Assembly (NCBI GenBank): GCA_910576785.1 | Contig: CAJTJG010000019.1 | Span: 1-64,000, forward strand | Origin: an uncultured Duncaniella sp. | Lineage (GTDB): Bacteria > Bacteroidota > Bacteroidia > Bacteroidales > Muribaculaceae | Reading direction: 5' to 3' | Length of the DNA stretch: 64,000 bases | Shown: positions 56,187 to 64,000 of the stretch, piece by piece | How positions within the stretch are numbered: position 1 is the first letter of the stretch | Layout of the letters: the number at the start of each line of letters is the position of its first letter | Notes under the pieces: generated by a model | Databases searched by the model: none | Told to the model about the DNA's origin: nothing | What the model saw: only the letters and a program-made list of their open reading frames with translations | Position numbers and translations under genes: made by a program

Positions 56187-57800
56187 ATGATAGCTGTAAA
56201 TAATCTCGGCATCCAGTTTGGCAAACGTGTGCTTTTTCAGGATGTCAACCTCAAGTTCACCCCAGGCAACTGCTATGGCATCATCGGTGCCAACGGCGCG
56301 GGAAAATCGACATTGATGCGCATACTCAGCGACCAGCTGACACCTACGCACGGTACAGTATCGCAAGGCCCCGGCGAACGCATGAGCGTTCTGGAGCAGG
56401 ATCACTTCAAGTTTGATGACTGCACTGTTATCGAGACCGTACTCAGAGGCCACACTGTGCTTTGGGACATCATGCAGGAGAAGGACGCCCTCTATGCCAA
56501 GGAGGACTTCTCTGACGAGGACGGCATACGTGCATCCGAACTCGAGGAGCGTTTCGCTGAGCTCGAAGGTTGGAACGCCGAGAGCGAGGCAGCCGCACTG
56601 CTGAGCGGACTGGGTATAAAGGAGGACAAGCACTACACGCTGATGCGCGATATGAGCGGTAATGAAAAAGTGCGTGTGCTCCTGGCAAAGGCTCTTTTCG
56701 GCAACCCCGACAACCTCCTGCTCGACGAGCCAACCAACGATCTCGACCTCGACACAGTGGCATGGCTCGAAGACTATCTGTCGAAATTTGAAAACACGGT
56801 GCTCGTGGTGAGCCACGACCGCCACTTCCTCGACTCCGTGTGCACACATACGCTCGACATCGACTACAACAAGCTCACCCTCTTTGCCGGCAACTACAGT
56901 TTCTGGTATGAGTCCTCACAGCTCGCACTGCGCCAGCAGCAGCAGGCCAACAAGAAGGCTGAGGAGAAACGCAAGGAGCTCCTCGAATTCATCCAGCGTT
57001 TCAGCGCCAACGTGGCCAAGTCAAAACAGACCACCTCTCGCAAGAAGATGCTCGAGAAACTCAATGTCGAGGAGATCCAGCCCTCCTCCCGCCGCTATCC
57101 CGGCATCATCTTCACCCCCCAGCGTGAGCCAGGCAACAAGATTCTCGAAGTCAAGGGTCTCTCGGCCAGCATTGATGGCGAAGTACTCTTCTCCGATGTG
57201 AACTTCCAGGTGGAGAAAGGCGACAAGATAGCCTTCCTCAGCCATGACCCGCGCGCCATGACGGCACTGTTCGAGATCATCAACGGTAAGCGCAAGCCCG
57301 ATTCAGGCACCTACGAGTGGGGCCAGACCATCACCACCGCCTATCTCCCGCTCGATAATACCGATTTCTTCAACACAGATCTCAATCTTGTCGACTGGCT
57401 GTCGCAGTTCTCCAACGACAATTCCGAGATATACCTCAAGGGATTCCTCGGCAAAATGCTTTTCTCCGGAGAAGAAGTCCTCAAAAAAGCATCAGTACTG
57501 TCAGGAGGTGAGAAGATGCGATGCATGATAGCACGCATGATGATGACTGACGCCAACACTCTCGTGCTTGACTCCCCTACCAACCATCTCGACCTTGAGT
57601 CCATCCAGGCGTTCAACAACACCCTCCAGGCATTCAAAGGCAATGTGCTGCTGTCAAGCCATGACCACGAATTCATACAGACCGTGTGCAACCGCATGAT
57701 TGAACTTACACCCAAGGGAATCATCGACAAGCTCATGGACTACGATGACTATATCACCGACCCCAAAGTCCTTGCAGCCAAGGAGAAGATGTACAGCTGA
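56187..57800 (+). CDS. ABC-F family ATPase with a degenerate second half
   Basis: This 537-residue protein has two ABC ATPase domains and no membrane part, as in the ABC-F translation factors (YbiT-like). Half one keeps Walker A (GANGAGKST, 34-42) and Walker B with its catalytic Glu (LLLDEPTNDLD), but its signature is MSGNEK. Half two keeps LSGGEK, but its Walker A position reads FLSHDPRAMTALF and its Walker B reads LVLDSPTNHLD, with Ser replacing the catalytic Glu. So one composite ATP site looks active and the other dead. The linker between them (about 235-310) is basic and helical, as expected for the ribosome-probing arm. Substrate or drug specificity is unknown. Confidence 0.88.
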   Translation: MIAVNNLGIQFGKRVLFQDVNLKFTPGNCYGIIGANGAGKSTLMRILSDQLTPTHGTVSQGPGERMSVLEQDHFKFDDCTVIETVLRGHTVLWDIMQEKDALYAKEDFSDEDGIRASELEERFAELEGWNAESEAAALLSGLGIKEDKHYTLMRDMSGNEKVRVLLAKALFGNPDNLLLDEPTNDLDLDTVAWLEDYLSKFENTVLVVSHDRHFLDSVCTHTLDIDYNKLTLFAGNYSFWYESSQLALRQQQQANKKAEEKRKELLEFIQRFSANVAKSKQTTSRKKMLEKLNVEEIQPSSRRYPGIIFTPQREPGNKILEVKGLSASIDGEVLFSDVNFQVEKGDKIAFLSHDPRAMTALFEIINGKRKPDSGTYEWGQTITTAYLPLDNTDFFNTDLNLVDWLSQFSNDNSEIYLKGFLGKMLFSGEEVLKKASVLSGGEKMRCMIARMMMTDANTLVLDSPTNHLDLESIQAFNNTLQAFKGNVLLSSHDHEFIQTVCNRMIELTPKGIIDKLMDYDDYITDPKVLAAKEKMYS

Positions 57801-57825
57801 CATCTTCTGTAGATACAACACAAAG

Positions 57826-57884
57826 AAACAAGGGACAGGCGTGGCATTTTGGAATCTACATTCCACCACGCCTGTCCCTTGTTT
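57826..57884 (+). terminator. Terminator of the ABC-F gene
   Basis: Perfect 19-base arms (57826-57844 and 57866-57884) surround a 21-base loop and end in GTTTTTCCTTTTT. Confidence 0.85.
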
Positions 57885-57985
57885 TTCCTTTTTGCCGCTT
57901 CCATCATACTATCATCTTCCATTCTATAAATCTCAATCTTTTTTCATGTTTTAAAACATATACCATCCGATAAGCGCGATATAAG

Positions 57986-58016
57986 TTTGAGTTTTAAATA
58001 TATTTCACTATATTTG
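57986..58016 (+). promoter_or_regulatory. Promoter of the vWA-tubulin-like operon
   Basis: TTTG at 57986-57989, a 19-base spacer, then TATATTTG at 58009-58016 match the consensus closely. Transcription would start near 58023, about 20 bases before the ATG at 58044. Confidence 0.75.
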
Positions 58017-58043
58017 CGACAATACCATCTGTCGGAAACCGAA

Positions 58044-59831
58044 ATGAAAACTACAGGTTTGCTTATCTCCATGCGAACGTCACTCATGGTTCTTGCCATG
58101 CTCCTTCACACTGCCGTAGCCATGGCGCAGCGCGAACGCAACTACATCTACATCTTTGACTGTACGGCCTCCATGAAGTCTGACAAAATAAACATGTGGG
58201 AGCCCGCAAAAACAGCACTTGACCGCACTATCACATCGCAAAGCTCAGTGGAAGGCAGTATGTTTACCGTGGTTCCATTCCAGGATCACCCCCATGCGCC
58301 AATGAGATTTGACGCCGCCGGCTATGCCCGTACCAGAAGTGATCTTTCCGGCACACTCGACAAATACATATCATCGCCTCATAGCCGCACGAATATATAT
58401 GAAGCTTTCACAGCCGGAATGGATCTTGTGGATCCTGCCATGGACAACCGTGTATACCTCCTTACCGATGGTATAGACGAAGTGAGAGGTGTCGACGAGG
58501 TGTGCCGTCTCATCAGGCAGTGGTGCGCATCCCACCGCAACACACGGTTCTTCTATGTGATGCTTGATGGCATGGCCTCCAATCCCTCGCTTGACAAAGC
58601 ACTTGAAGAGTGCGGCGACGCCTACGGGGTGAAATGCCGTGACGGGGTAATACCCCAGATAGCCGACATATCATCCAGTGTCCACGCCAACACACTCGAA
58701 CTGGACAGAACATACAGCCTCCGCTTCAGCGAGCCATGCGAATATCCTCTGTCCGTGAGATGCGATGACCCGTATTTCGATGTCAGCATAGCGGGCGGGA
58801 AGGCTTCAGGAGGAAGGATAGATCTGAAATTCGACATAAAAGCCGACCGGACCCTACAGGAACTCAACGATCTCCTCGCAGCTGATGCCGACAATGACGG
58901 CATATACAGCTTCGGGATAGACATCACATCGCCCGATCCACTTCTGTTCATAGCCAACCCCGAGGTAGAGGTCCATATGGCCAACAGGCGTATGCGTTCA
59001 CTTGAAATTCTATCCGGCGAATGCGATGAATACCATGCTTCTTCCGGAGCCGAATGGTATCCGGCGTTCCTATGGAGCGCCGAGCATCCGCAGGACACTG
59101 TAAAAGTAGACCTCACTCCGGTATTCTCCAATACTCACGGTAGATCGACGGCCACATTCACCATCACCCCGGACGATAATACATCCGGATGTGATATCAC
59201 ATTCAACGGCCGTCATCTCAACCCAGATGGTAAATTCACGCTGACTGAGAACTCCCCGGCTATCATAGGCATATGCTTTACCCCTGATGCAGCCGACGGC
59301 AAACACTACTTCACCATCACCCACACCGTGAGCCGCGACATAGAGATGATAAACTCTCTTCCGGTCAGCAATATGACTCCACTGTCCATACGCACCACAT
59401 TCAAACGGTGCTGGAATCCGCTTGCCACCATACTGTTCTGGATTGCGGCATGCATCCTTGCAGCACTACTCATATGGTTTGTATTCCTGCAGCGCCAGCT
59501 CTATCCCCGCTTCGGCAAGATGAGTCTCGAGCTAATAGGACCCGGTTCATACTACACATCAAAGAAGCTGAAAGGCTACCGCATGGTAGTACTTACAGCC
59601 TCCCGCCGACGCCAGGGCGGGTTGTCATCAATCTTAAAAGGCAAAGTGCTGTACATCGCCGGCGACCATTTCTCCCCCCCTGTCACCATCACACCTTGGC
59701 ACCGCAAAAGCGCACGGATGGCACCGGCTGACGGATGGGACATTACACCGGCTTCCCGGCTCGAGACCGGCGAGACATACACTCTGATCAACGTCTCAAC
59801 GCACGACAAAACCAAAATCAATGTGAATTAA
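58044..59831 (+). CDS. Membrane-anchored von Willebrand A domain protein
   Basis: This 595-residue protein has a signal peptide (ending AVAMAQ, about residue 29). A vWA domain follows directly (about 34-200): the metal site reads DCTAS (Asp39, Thr41, Ser43), then RTNIYEAF and VYLLTDGIDE. A beta-rich region (about 220-450) is followed by one membrane helix (about 460-485), leaving a cytoplasmic tail of about 110 residues. The vWA part should face the periplasm and bind a protein partner through a metal ion. I chose ATG 58044, which follows the promoter; an upstream frame at 57987 overlaps it. A tubulin-like protein follows 21 bases later, and the cytoplasmic tail could contact it (inference). 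Confidence 0.85.
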   Translation: MKTTGLLISMRTSLMVLAMLLHTAVAMAQRERNYIYIFDCTASMKSDKINMWEPAKTALDRTITSQSSVEGSMFTVVPFQDHPHAPMRFDAAGYARTRSDLSGTLDKYISSPHSRTNIYEAFTAGMDLVDPAMDNRVYLLTDGIDEVRGVDEVCRLIRQWCASHRNTRFFYVMLDGMASNPSLDKALEECGDAYGVKCRDGVIPQIADISSSVHANTLELDRTYSLRFSEPCEYPLSVRCDDPYFDVSIAGGKASGGRIDLKFDIKADRTLQELNDLLAADADNDGIYSFGIDITSPDPLLFIANPEVEVHMANRRMRSLEILSGECDEYHASSGAEWYPAFLWSAEHPQDTVKVDLTPVFSNTHGRSTATFTITPDDNTSGCDITFNGRHLNPDGKFTLTENSPAIIGICFTPDAADGKHYFTITHTVSRDIEMINSLPVSNMTPLSIRTTFKRCWNPLATILFWIAACILAALLIWFVFLQRQLYPRFGKMSLELIGPGSYYTSKKLKGYRMVVLTASRRRQGGLSSILKGKVLYIAGDHFSPPVTITPWHRKSARMAPADGWDITPASRLETGETYTLINVSTHDKTKINVN

Positions 59832-59852
59832 CCTAAAACCACTCCGCATATC

Positions 59853-62633
59853 ATGACTACCAAACTCAGGCGCACACTTTTTATCGGACTTGGCGGCACC
59901 GGCATGTCGGCACTGCTGCACACAAAGAAAGTACTATACGACACCTACGGAGAGATCCCACCCATGCTTGGCTTTCTGGGCATTGACACAGACGGAGATG
60001 TCTATAACCGCTCACTCCCGGCCAAAGACGGGACACTCATCACACTGACCACCTCCGAACAACTCCCCATATGCGTCAACACCCCCGACGCCACCTACAT
60101 GCGTACCCCCGACAAGTACGACTGGCTCCCTGCATGCAATGCCTCAGCCCTCGACAACCTGCGTATCGGAGCCGGACAAGTACGCTCCAACGGCCGTTTT
60201 GCCGTCACAATACGCGAAGAGGATGTGACAAACAGTGTGAACGCCAAGATAAGACAGATCAACTCCGCATCCATCATCGACAACCCGCGCTACACTCTGC
60301 TGGGCACCGATACCGAAATCCACATGGTATTCTCACTCGGTGGCGGCACCGGATGCGGCACATTCATCAACATGGCCTATCTGCTTAACCGTACTGTGCC
60401 CGGTGCCAAACTTTCAGGATATGCAGTGATGGCCGACGTGTTCCGCGCCATGATGCAAGGGGCCGGAGTGGCACGTGTACGTGCCAATGCCATGGGTGCC
60501 ATCATCGATCTCGACTACCTGATGCACCTCAATCCTGCATCCGAGCCGGTGGAGATAAAATGGCTCAAGGACTCGGAGAAAGTTCACTCGCGCCCGTTTG
60601 ACGCATTTTACTTCATCGACAACCGCAGCGTGGACAACAATATGTTCTCCAACGTGGATCAATTATGCGAGATGATATCCCTCGCTCTTGTCACATCCAC
60701 CGGCGAACTCAGCGTAGCCACAGCATCAGTGAGCGACAATGTGGCCAAGCAGATCGGCGACGGCACCATGGACATACGCGACAAGAAGGCATGGGCGGCA
60801 GGATTCGGAGTCTCCGAAATACTTTTTAATCCCGAAGTTCCCGCCGATATATACAAACGCAAAGCCTCACGACAGATCATCACCCGAATGCTCAATGGCG
60901 GATGCGATGACCCTTCAATCATAGCCAACGCATGGATCGACAATACACGCATACGTGAGAATAACGAAAAGGATGATGTGATAGATTATTTCATGCCCGG
61001 ATCCTCACCACGTACATTCTCCGATATAGACTCGCCCGAGAATCCCATCGTCGAGGTAGACCACTTCATCGACAATATAGCCATGGAGAAACGTGAGTCT
61101 CTCAACGAAAAGCTCGATACACTGACCCGCAGGGTAGACATTGCCCTCGGAACTCTCATGAACGAACAGGCCAACCGTGAATGCGGCATCTATCTGTGCG
61201 AGCATATCCTCAAGGCCATCCTCAATCAGGTGGAGCTATGCGACAGTGAGATGAAAAGCGAGATCGAGGAACATGGCATCACCCTCACACGCCGCCGCAG
61301 CACACTTGAGAGCACATGCCGGGAGCTTGCCGAGACACGCGGCATATTCTCAGGCCACAAACGCAGGCAGCTGACAGCCGAAGTGTGTGAACTCACCATG
61401 CAGGTGGCGCGTGTAAGACGCGAGATTATGAGACGCGAGATGGCACGTGAATTCTACAATTGGCTGCGCACACGTGTGAGCGCTTCGTTCGACCGCGTCA
61501 ACGCCATCGTGTCAAATCTCAAGGCTGTGACCGAAGAGTGTGCCTCCGACATAGAAAGAACTCTCATGAACCTTGGCAACAACAACTTCTTCCAGTATGA
61601 TCTCACTCCGGCAGAAGCCGAAAAGGTGAATTGTCCGATGTCTGACATCGTGTTCAACGACTTCATCCACTACATGAAGGGACACGGCGGCGTCCAATCC
61701 ATAGCCTCAATGACAGCCGCCGAAACATCGCAGATCATCAATAACTTCTGCGACACTCTCCCCAAAGTGGGTGCGCTGCGAGCTCTCACCATCGACTCGG
61801 TGGTGGACCGCATGACCGATGACGAATTCTCTGCTCTCTGCATGAAAGCCATGCGCAAGGCCGAGCCACTCTTCACCTACACATACCGCGGGTATGATGC
61901 CGATGTCAAGTCAAGACCAATGGACAGTTTCTATGTCGGAGTAGCCGACAAAGCCGTATCGAGATTCTCCCGCGGTGGTTTCATGAAGAGCCTCCTGCGC
62001 GGTGGCGCCAATGTCGACTTCTCTACCACCGGCATAAAGGACCGCGTGATCATATACAGGCAGATAGGAGTTGTACCTCCGTTCACACTCACGGCCATCG
62101 ACAATTACCGCCCGGAATATGAACGGTTCGAGGAATCGAAGGAAGCTACATCCCACTGGGACAACGAGATGTTCCGCCGCATGAGAAAGGAACGGTTCAG
62201 ACTCGAGCCAACCGACGGCACACGCTCCGGCGGTATCGGCCTGTGGACATTCGCCATCATCAGCGGAATTGTGACTTTCGATCCGAAACGCGCCGTATAC
62301 CGCATGCGCAGCAAGGCTCTCGGAGGCAAACCTATCACCGGTTTCATGGTCGATCTTGGCAAGACTCGTCCGGAAGCTTACAGAACATTTGAGGACAATC
62401 TCGATATTATCGAACCGGAGATCTCAGCCATGCGTGATAAAATCGGACTCCCCGGCGACACATCCGGACTCGTGGAACGATTCGGGAATGCTAAGAAATC
62501 CGTTGAGAACAATACATACCTGCAAGCCTTCTCCATGTGTCCATATACACTCGAACAGCTCGAAGATCCGAGATTCAGCGAGACATTTGATCTCATCAAC
62601 AATGAGATGACATATATAATGGAGGAACTCTGA
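59853..62633 (+). CDS. Large tubulin/FtsZ-superfamily protein
   Basis: This 926-residue cytoplasmic protein has the nucleotide-binding marks of the tubulin/FtsZ fold. A first phosphate loop GLGGTGMSA lies near residue 12, FLGIDTDGD (like FtsZ NTD) near 42, and the tubulin signature GGGTGCG near 162-168. The helix ANAMGAIIDLDYLM (about 210-225) fits the Tubulin_2 family (PF13809). Beyond about 400 it has long helical, coiled-coil-rich regions and a C-terminal domain much larger than in FtsZ (about 380 residues). A catalytic T7 loop was not identified with confidence. Published work on FtsZ-like families describes one linked to vWA proteins and membrane remodelling; the arrangement here agrees. 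Confidence 0.85.
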   Translation: MTTKLRRTLFIGLGGTGMSALLHTKKVLYDTYGEIPPMLGFLGIDTDGDVYNRSLPAKDGTLITLTTSEQLPICVNTPDATYMRTPDKYDWLPACNASALDNLRIGAGQVRSNGRFAVTIREEDVTNSVNAKIRQINSASIIDNPRYTLLGTDTEIHMVFSLGGGTGCGTFINMAYLLNRTVPGAKLSGYAVMADVFRAMMQGAGVARVRANAMGAIIDLDYLMHLNPASEPVEIKWLKDSEKVHSRPFDAFYFIDNRSVDNNMFSNVDQLCEMISLALVTSTGELSVATASVSDNVAKQIGDGTMDIRDKKAWAAGFGVSEILFNPEVPADIYKRKASRQIITRMLNGGCDDPSIIANAWIDNTRIRENNEKDDVIDYFMPGSSPRTFSDIDSPENPIVEVDHFIDNIAMEKRESLNEKLDTLTRRVDIALGTLMNEQANRECGIYLCEHILKAILNQVELCDSEMKSEIEEHGITLTRRRSTLESTCRELAETRGIFSGHKRRQLTAEVCELTMQVARVRREIMRREMAREFYNWLRTRVSASFDRVNAIVSNLKAVTEECASDIERTLMNLGNNNFFQYDLTPAEAEKVNCPMSDIVFNDFIHYMKGHGGVQSIASMTAAETSQIINNFCDTLPKVGALRALTIDSVVDRMTDDEFSALCMKAMRKAEPLFTYTYRGYDADVKSRPMDSFYVGVADKAVSRFSRGGFMKSLLRGGANVDFSTTGIKDRVIIYRQIGVVPPFTLTAIDNYRPEYERFEESKEATSHWDNEMFRRMRKERFRLEPTDGTRSGGIGLWTFAIISGIVTFDPKRAVYRMRSKALGGKPITGFMVDLGKTRPEAYRTFEDNLDIIEPEISAMRDKIGLPGDTSGLVERFGNAKKSVENNTYLQAFSMCPYTLEQLEDPRFSETFDLINNEMTYIMEEL

Positions 62634-62634
62634 C

Positions 62635-64000
62635 ATGATTATTCCACTGCCGGTCATATGGCTTTCCGACATCACCGCCACCCTGTCAGAAAGGGTGGCG
62701 GAGAAGATGTCGCGCCAACCGGAGGAGATCTCCGGCATGTACCATGAGTTCAGATTCAGGGGACTCGACACTGAATCCATGGCGCAGGAACTTTCCGCCG
62801 CTTACCGGAAGCTCATCACAATCGACGCCATTGACACCACCCTCCATGCTGTAGCCATCCTGCCGCTGTTCGACCCCGAAGCCACAGGGTTGGCCAGACA
62901 GCTGCTCGAAGCCATAAAGCTCACCGGTAGTTCGTTCTCGCTGGAGATAATAGGCCTGCAGGAGAGCCTTCACACAGCCCTTGGCATCGACGCCAAGCCC
63001 GAGGCCGAGATCGTGAAGCAGAACATTGCAGGAATAATCCCACTCACCTCCACCCAAGGTACGCGGAGTTCCCTCATACTCATGGATGACTATATCTCCA
63101 CCGGGGCGTCCATAGGTTTCAACTCCAGTCTGCTCGCTCGGTATCTCAGCACAATATTCAGCGCTTTTATTGAGAACTTCCGCAAGGTAATGATGCCACT
63201 GCAGTTCCCGGGAAGTGGTCCCGGAGTGCTTGCCTTCGGACTATCGAAGATGGAATTTGACAGTGACAGCGTGACAGACGCGCTTATCAACCACACCCTT
63301 GTGAAAGTGCTCGGTGAATCGGGAGTTACCACCGAAAGCATCAATACCCAGAAAGCGGCCGATCGTGCCTACCGCACACTCGAAGGCGTGGACAGATTCT
63401 TCGATGACTTCTACGCTGAGGAAGTGATACCACTACTGGACCGTAAGCTCCCCGAACGTGAGATCGCAGCAGAAGTAGCCCCCGCCCTTGAGAAACGCAT
63501 AAACCATCTGGCCGAGATCGCAACATCCTTTCTCAAGGACCGTACCTTGCCCCTGCCTGAGCGTGAAGCCTCCTTATCATTGCTCCTTGGACGCGACAAC
63601 CCTCTGCTCAAAGGTATGCACTACAGGCAGGAGTGTCTCTATATCGACGATGCGCTGACATCGCCCGCCGCACTTTTCATTGACGCATACAACTCATATG
63701 CACGCAACACCCGTCTGCTCCCCACCCCGACCGATTTCCCGCCGCTGAAAAAATATGTATGGGATGACGAGGCTGGTGAGTATGCCGAGAGCCCCGACAA
63801 TACCAAAGCCTACAATCCTCTGCCTGAGTTGAAAAGACTCAAGACTGAAATAATCGACCAGACAGCCTACATCAGATACAAGGAGATAGAGATGGAAAAG
63901 CTGCTGGACAGCCTGCTAACCGATCCGACAGAGAAACCGAAGGGTGTAAACGTACACAGCAATTCCTTCGAGATCGTCGAACAGCCTCTCAGCGAAAAAT
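62635..64000 (+). CDS. Partial unrecognised protein of the vWA-tubulin-like operon
   Basis: An open frame from the ATG at 62635, 1 base after the tubulin-like gene's stop, runs to the edge of the window without a stop (at least 455 residues). It opens MIIPLPVIWLSDITATL. I recognise no domain. It is mixed alpha/beta with several acidic helices (YRTLEGVDRFFDDFYAEEV near residue 245) and no signal peptide or clear membrane helix. Tight spacing puts it in the operon, so it is probably a cytoplasmic partner of the tubulin-like protein. The end is cut by the window, so length and C-terminal domains are unknown. Confidence 0.75.
   Translation, partial: MIIPLPVIWLSDITATLSERVAEKMSRQPEEISGMYHEFRFRGLDTESMAQELSAAYRKLITIDAIDTTLHAVAILPLFDPEATGLARQLLEAIKLTGSSFSLEIIGLQESLHTALGIDAKPEAEIVKQNIAGIIPLTSTQGTRSSLILMDDYISTGASIGFNSSLLARYLSTIFSAFIENFRKVMMPLQFPGSGPGVLAFGLSKMEFDSDSVTDALINHTLVKVLGESGVTTESINTQKAADRAYRTLEGVDRFFDDFYAEEVIPLLDRKLPEREIAAEVAPALEKRINHLAEIATSFLKDRTLPLPEREASLSLLLGRDNPLLKGMHYRQECLYIDDALTSPAALFIDAYNSYARNTRLLPTPTDFPPLKKYVWDDEAGEYAESPDNTKAYNPLPELKRLKTEIIDQTAYIRYKEIEMEKLLDSLLTDPTEKPKGVNVHSNSFEIVEQPLSEK

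Overview
The window looks like chromosomal DNA of a gut Bacteroidales bacterium, most likely a Muribaculaceae member. The evidence is: promoters of the Bacteroidota type (TTTG, then 19-22 bases, then TAnnTTTG) before several operons; a Bacteroidota gene repertoire (DUF4296 lipoprotein beside lspA, PIF1 helicase with TPR tail, C10 protease with leucine-rich repeats, Na+-NQR, ExbB-ExbD-ExbD-TonB, vWA plus tubulin-like cluster); and a moderately GC-rich core. The genus is inference.

Positions 1-12.26 kb are an AT-richer accessory region ending beside a tRNA-Leu(CAG) gene. After about 0.95 kb without a convincing gene come a small winged-HTH protein and a four-gene defence-like operon: a phospholipase D-SNF2 helicase, a large Eco57I/PglX-like N6-adenine methyltransferase, a protein I do not recognise, and a HEPN-like protein broken by a one-base frameshift. 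A small acidic protein, a truncated DUF1016 (YhcG-like) nuclease remnant and a RhuM-family protein follow. A 93-bp piece of the rhuM start is duplicated around the DUF1016 remnant.

12.3-23.2 kb (mostly minus strand): tRNA-Leu, PIF1-TPR helicase, an outer-membrane FadL/hemin-receptor-like protein, a Trp/Gly-rich secreted protein and a three-gene heavy-metal RND efflux operon with a His-rich adaptor lipoprotein. 23.3-33.3 kb (plus): ileS, a DksA-like regulator, a tightly coupled lspA-DUF4296-hypothetical-tilS group, a SulP transporter and an EamA permease, ending in a bidirectional terminator facing pnp. 33.3-46.4 kb (minus): pnp, a very large secreted GLUG/beta-helix protein, a secreted C10 protease whose start is followed by a run of 19 C on the coding strand that puts it out of frame, and the exbB-exbD-exbD-tonB operon. 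46.8-52.8 kb (plus): a complete nqrABCDEF operon for the sodium-pumping NADH:quinone oxidoreductase. 53-57.9 kb: two YjbH-like envelope proteins, a lipoprotein and an ABC-F protein with a degenerate second ATPase half.

From 58 kb to the end of the window, one operon with its own promoter encodes a membrane-anchored von Willebrand A protein, a 926-residue FtsZ/tubulin-superfamily protein and a third unrecognised protein running off the edge. It matches the published outline of a predicted tubulin-like/vWA membrane-remodelling system and is the strongest candidate here for poorly described biology. The phase-variable C10 protease and the broken-HEPN defence operon are next. All function statements are from reading the sequence; no database search was run.
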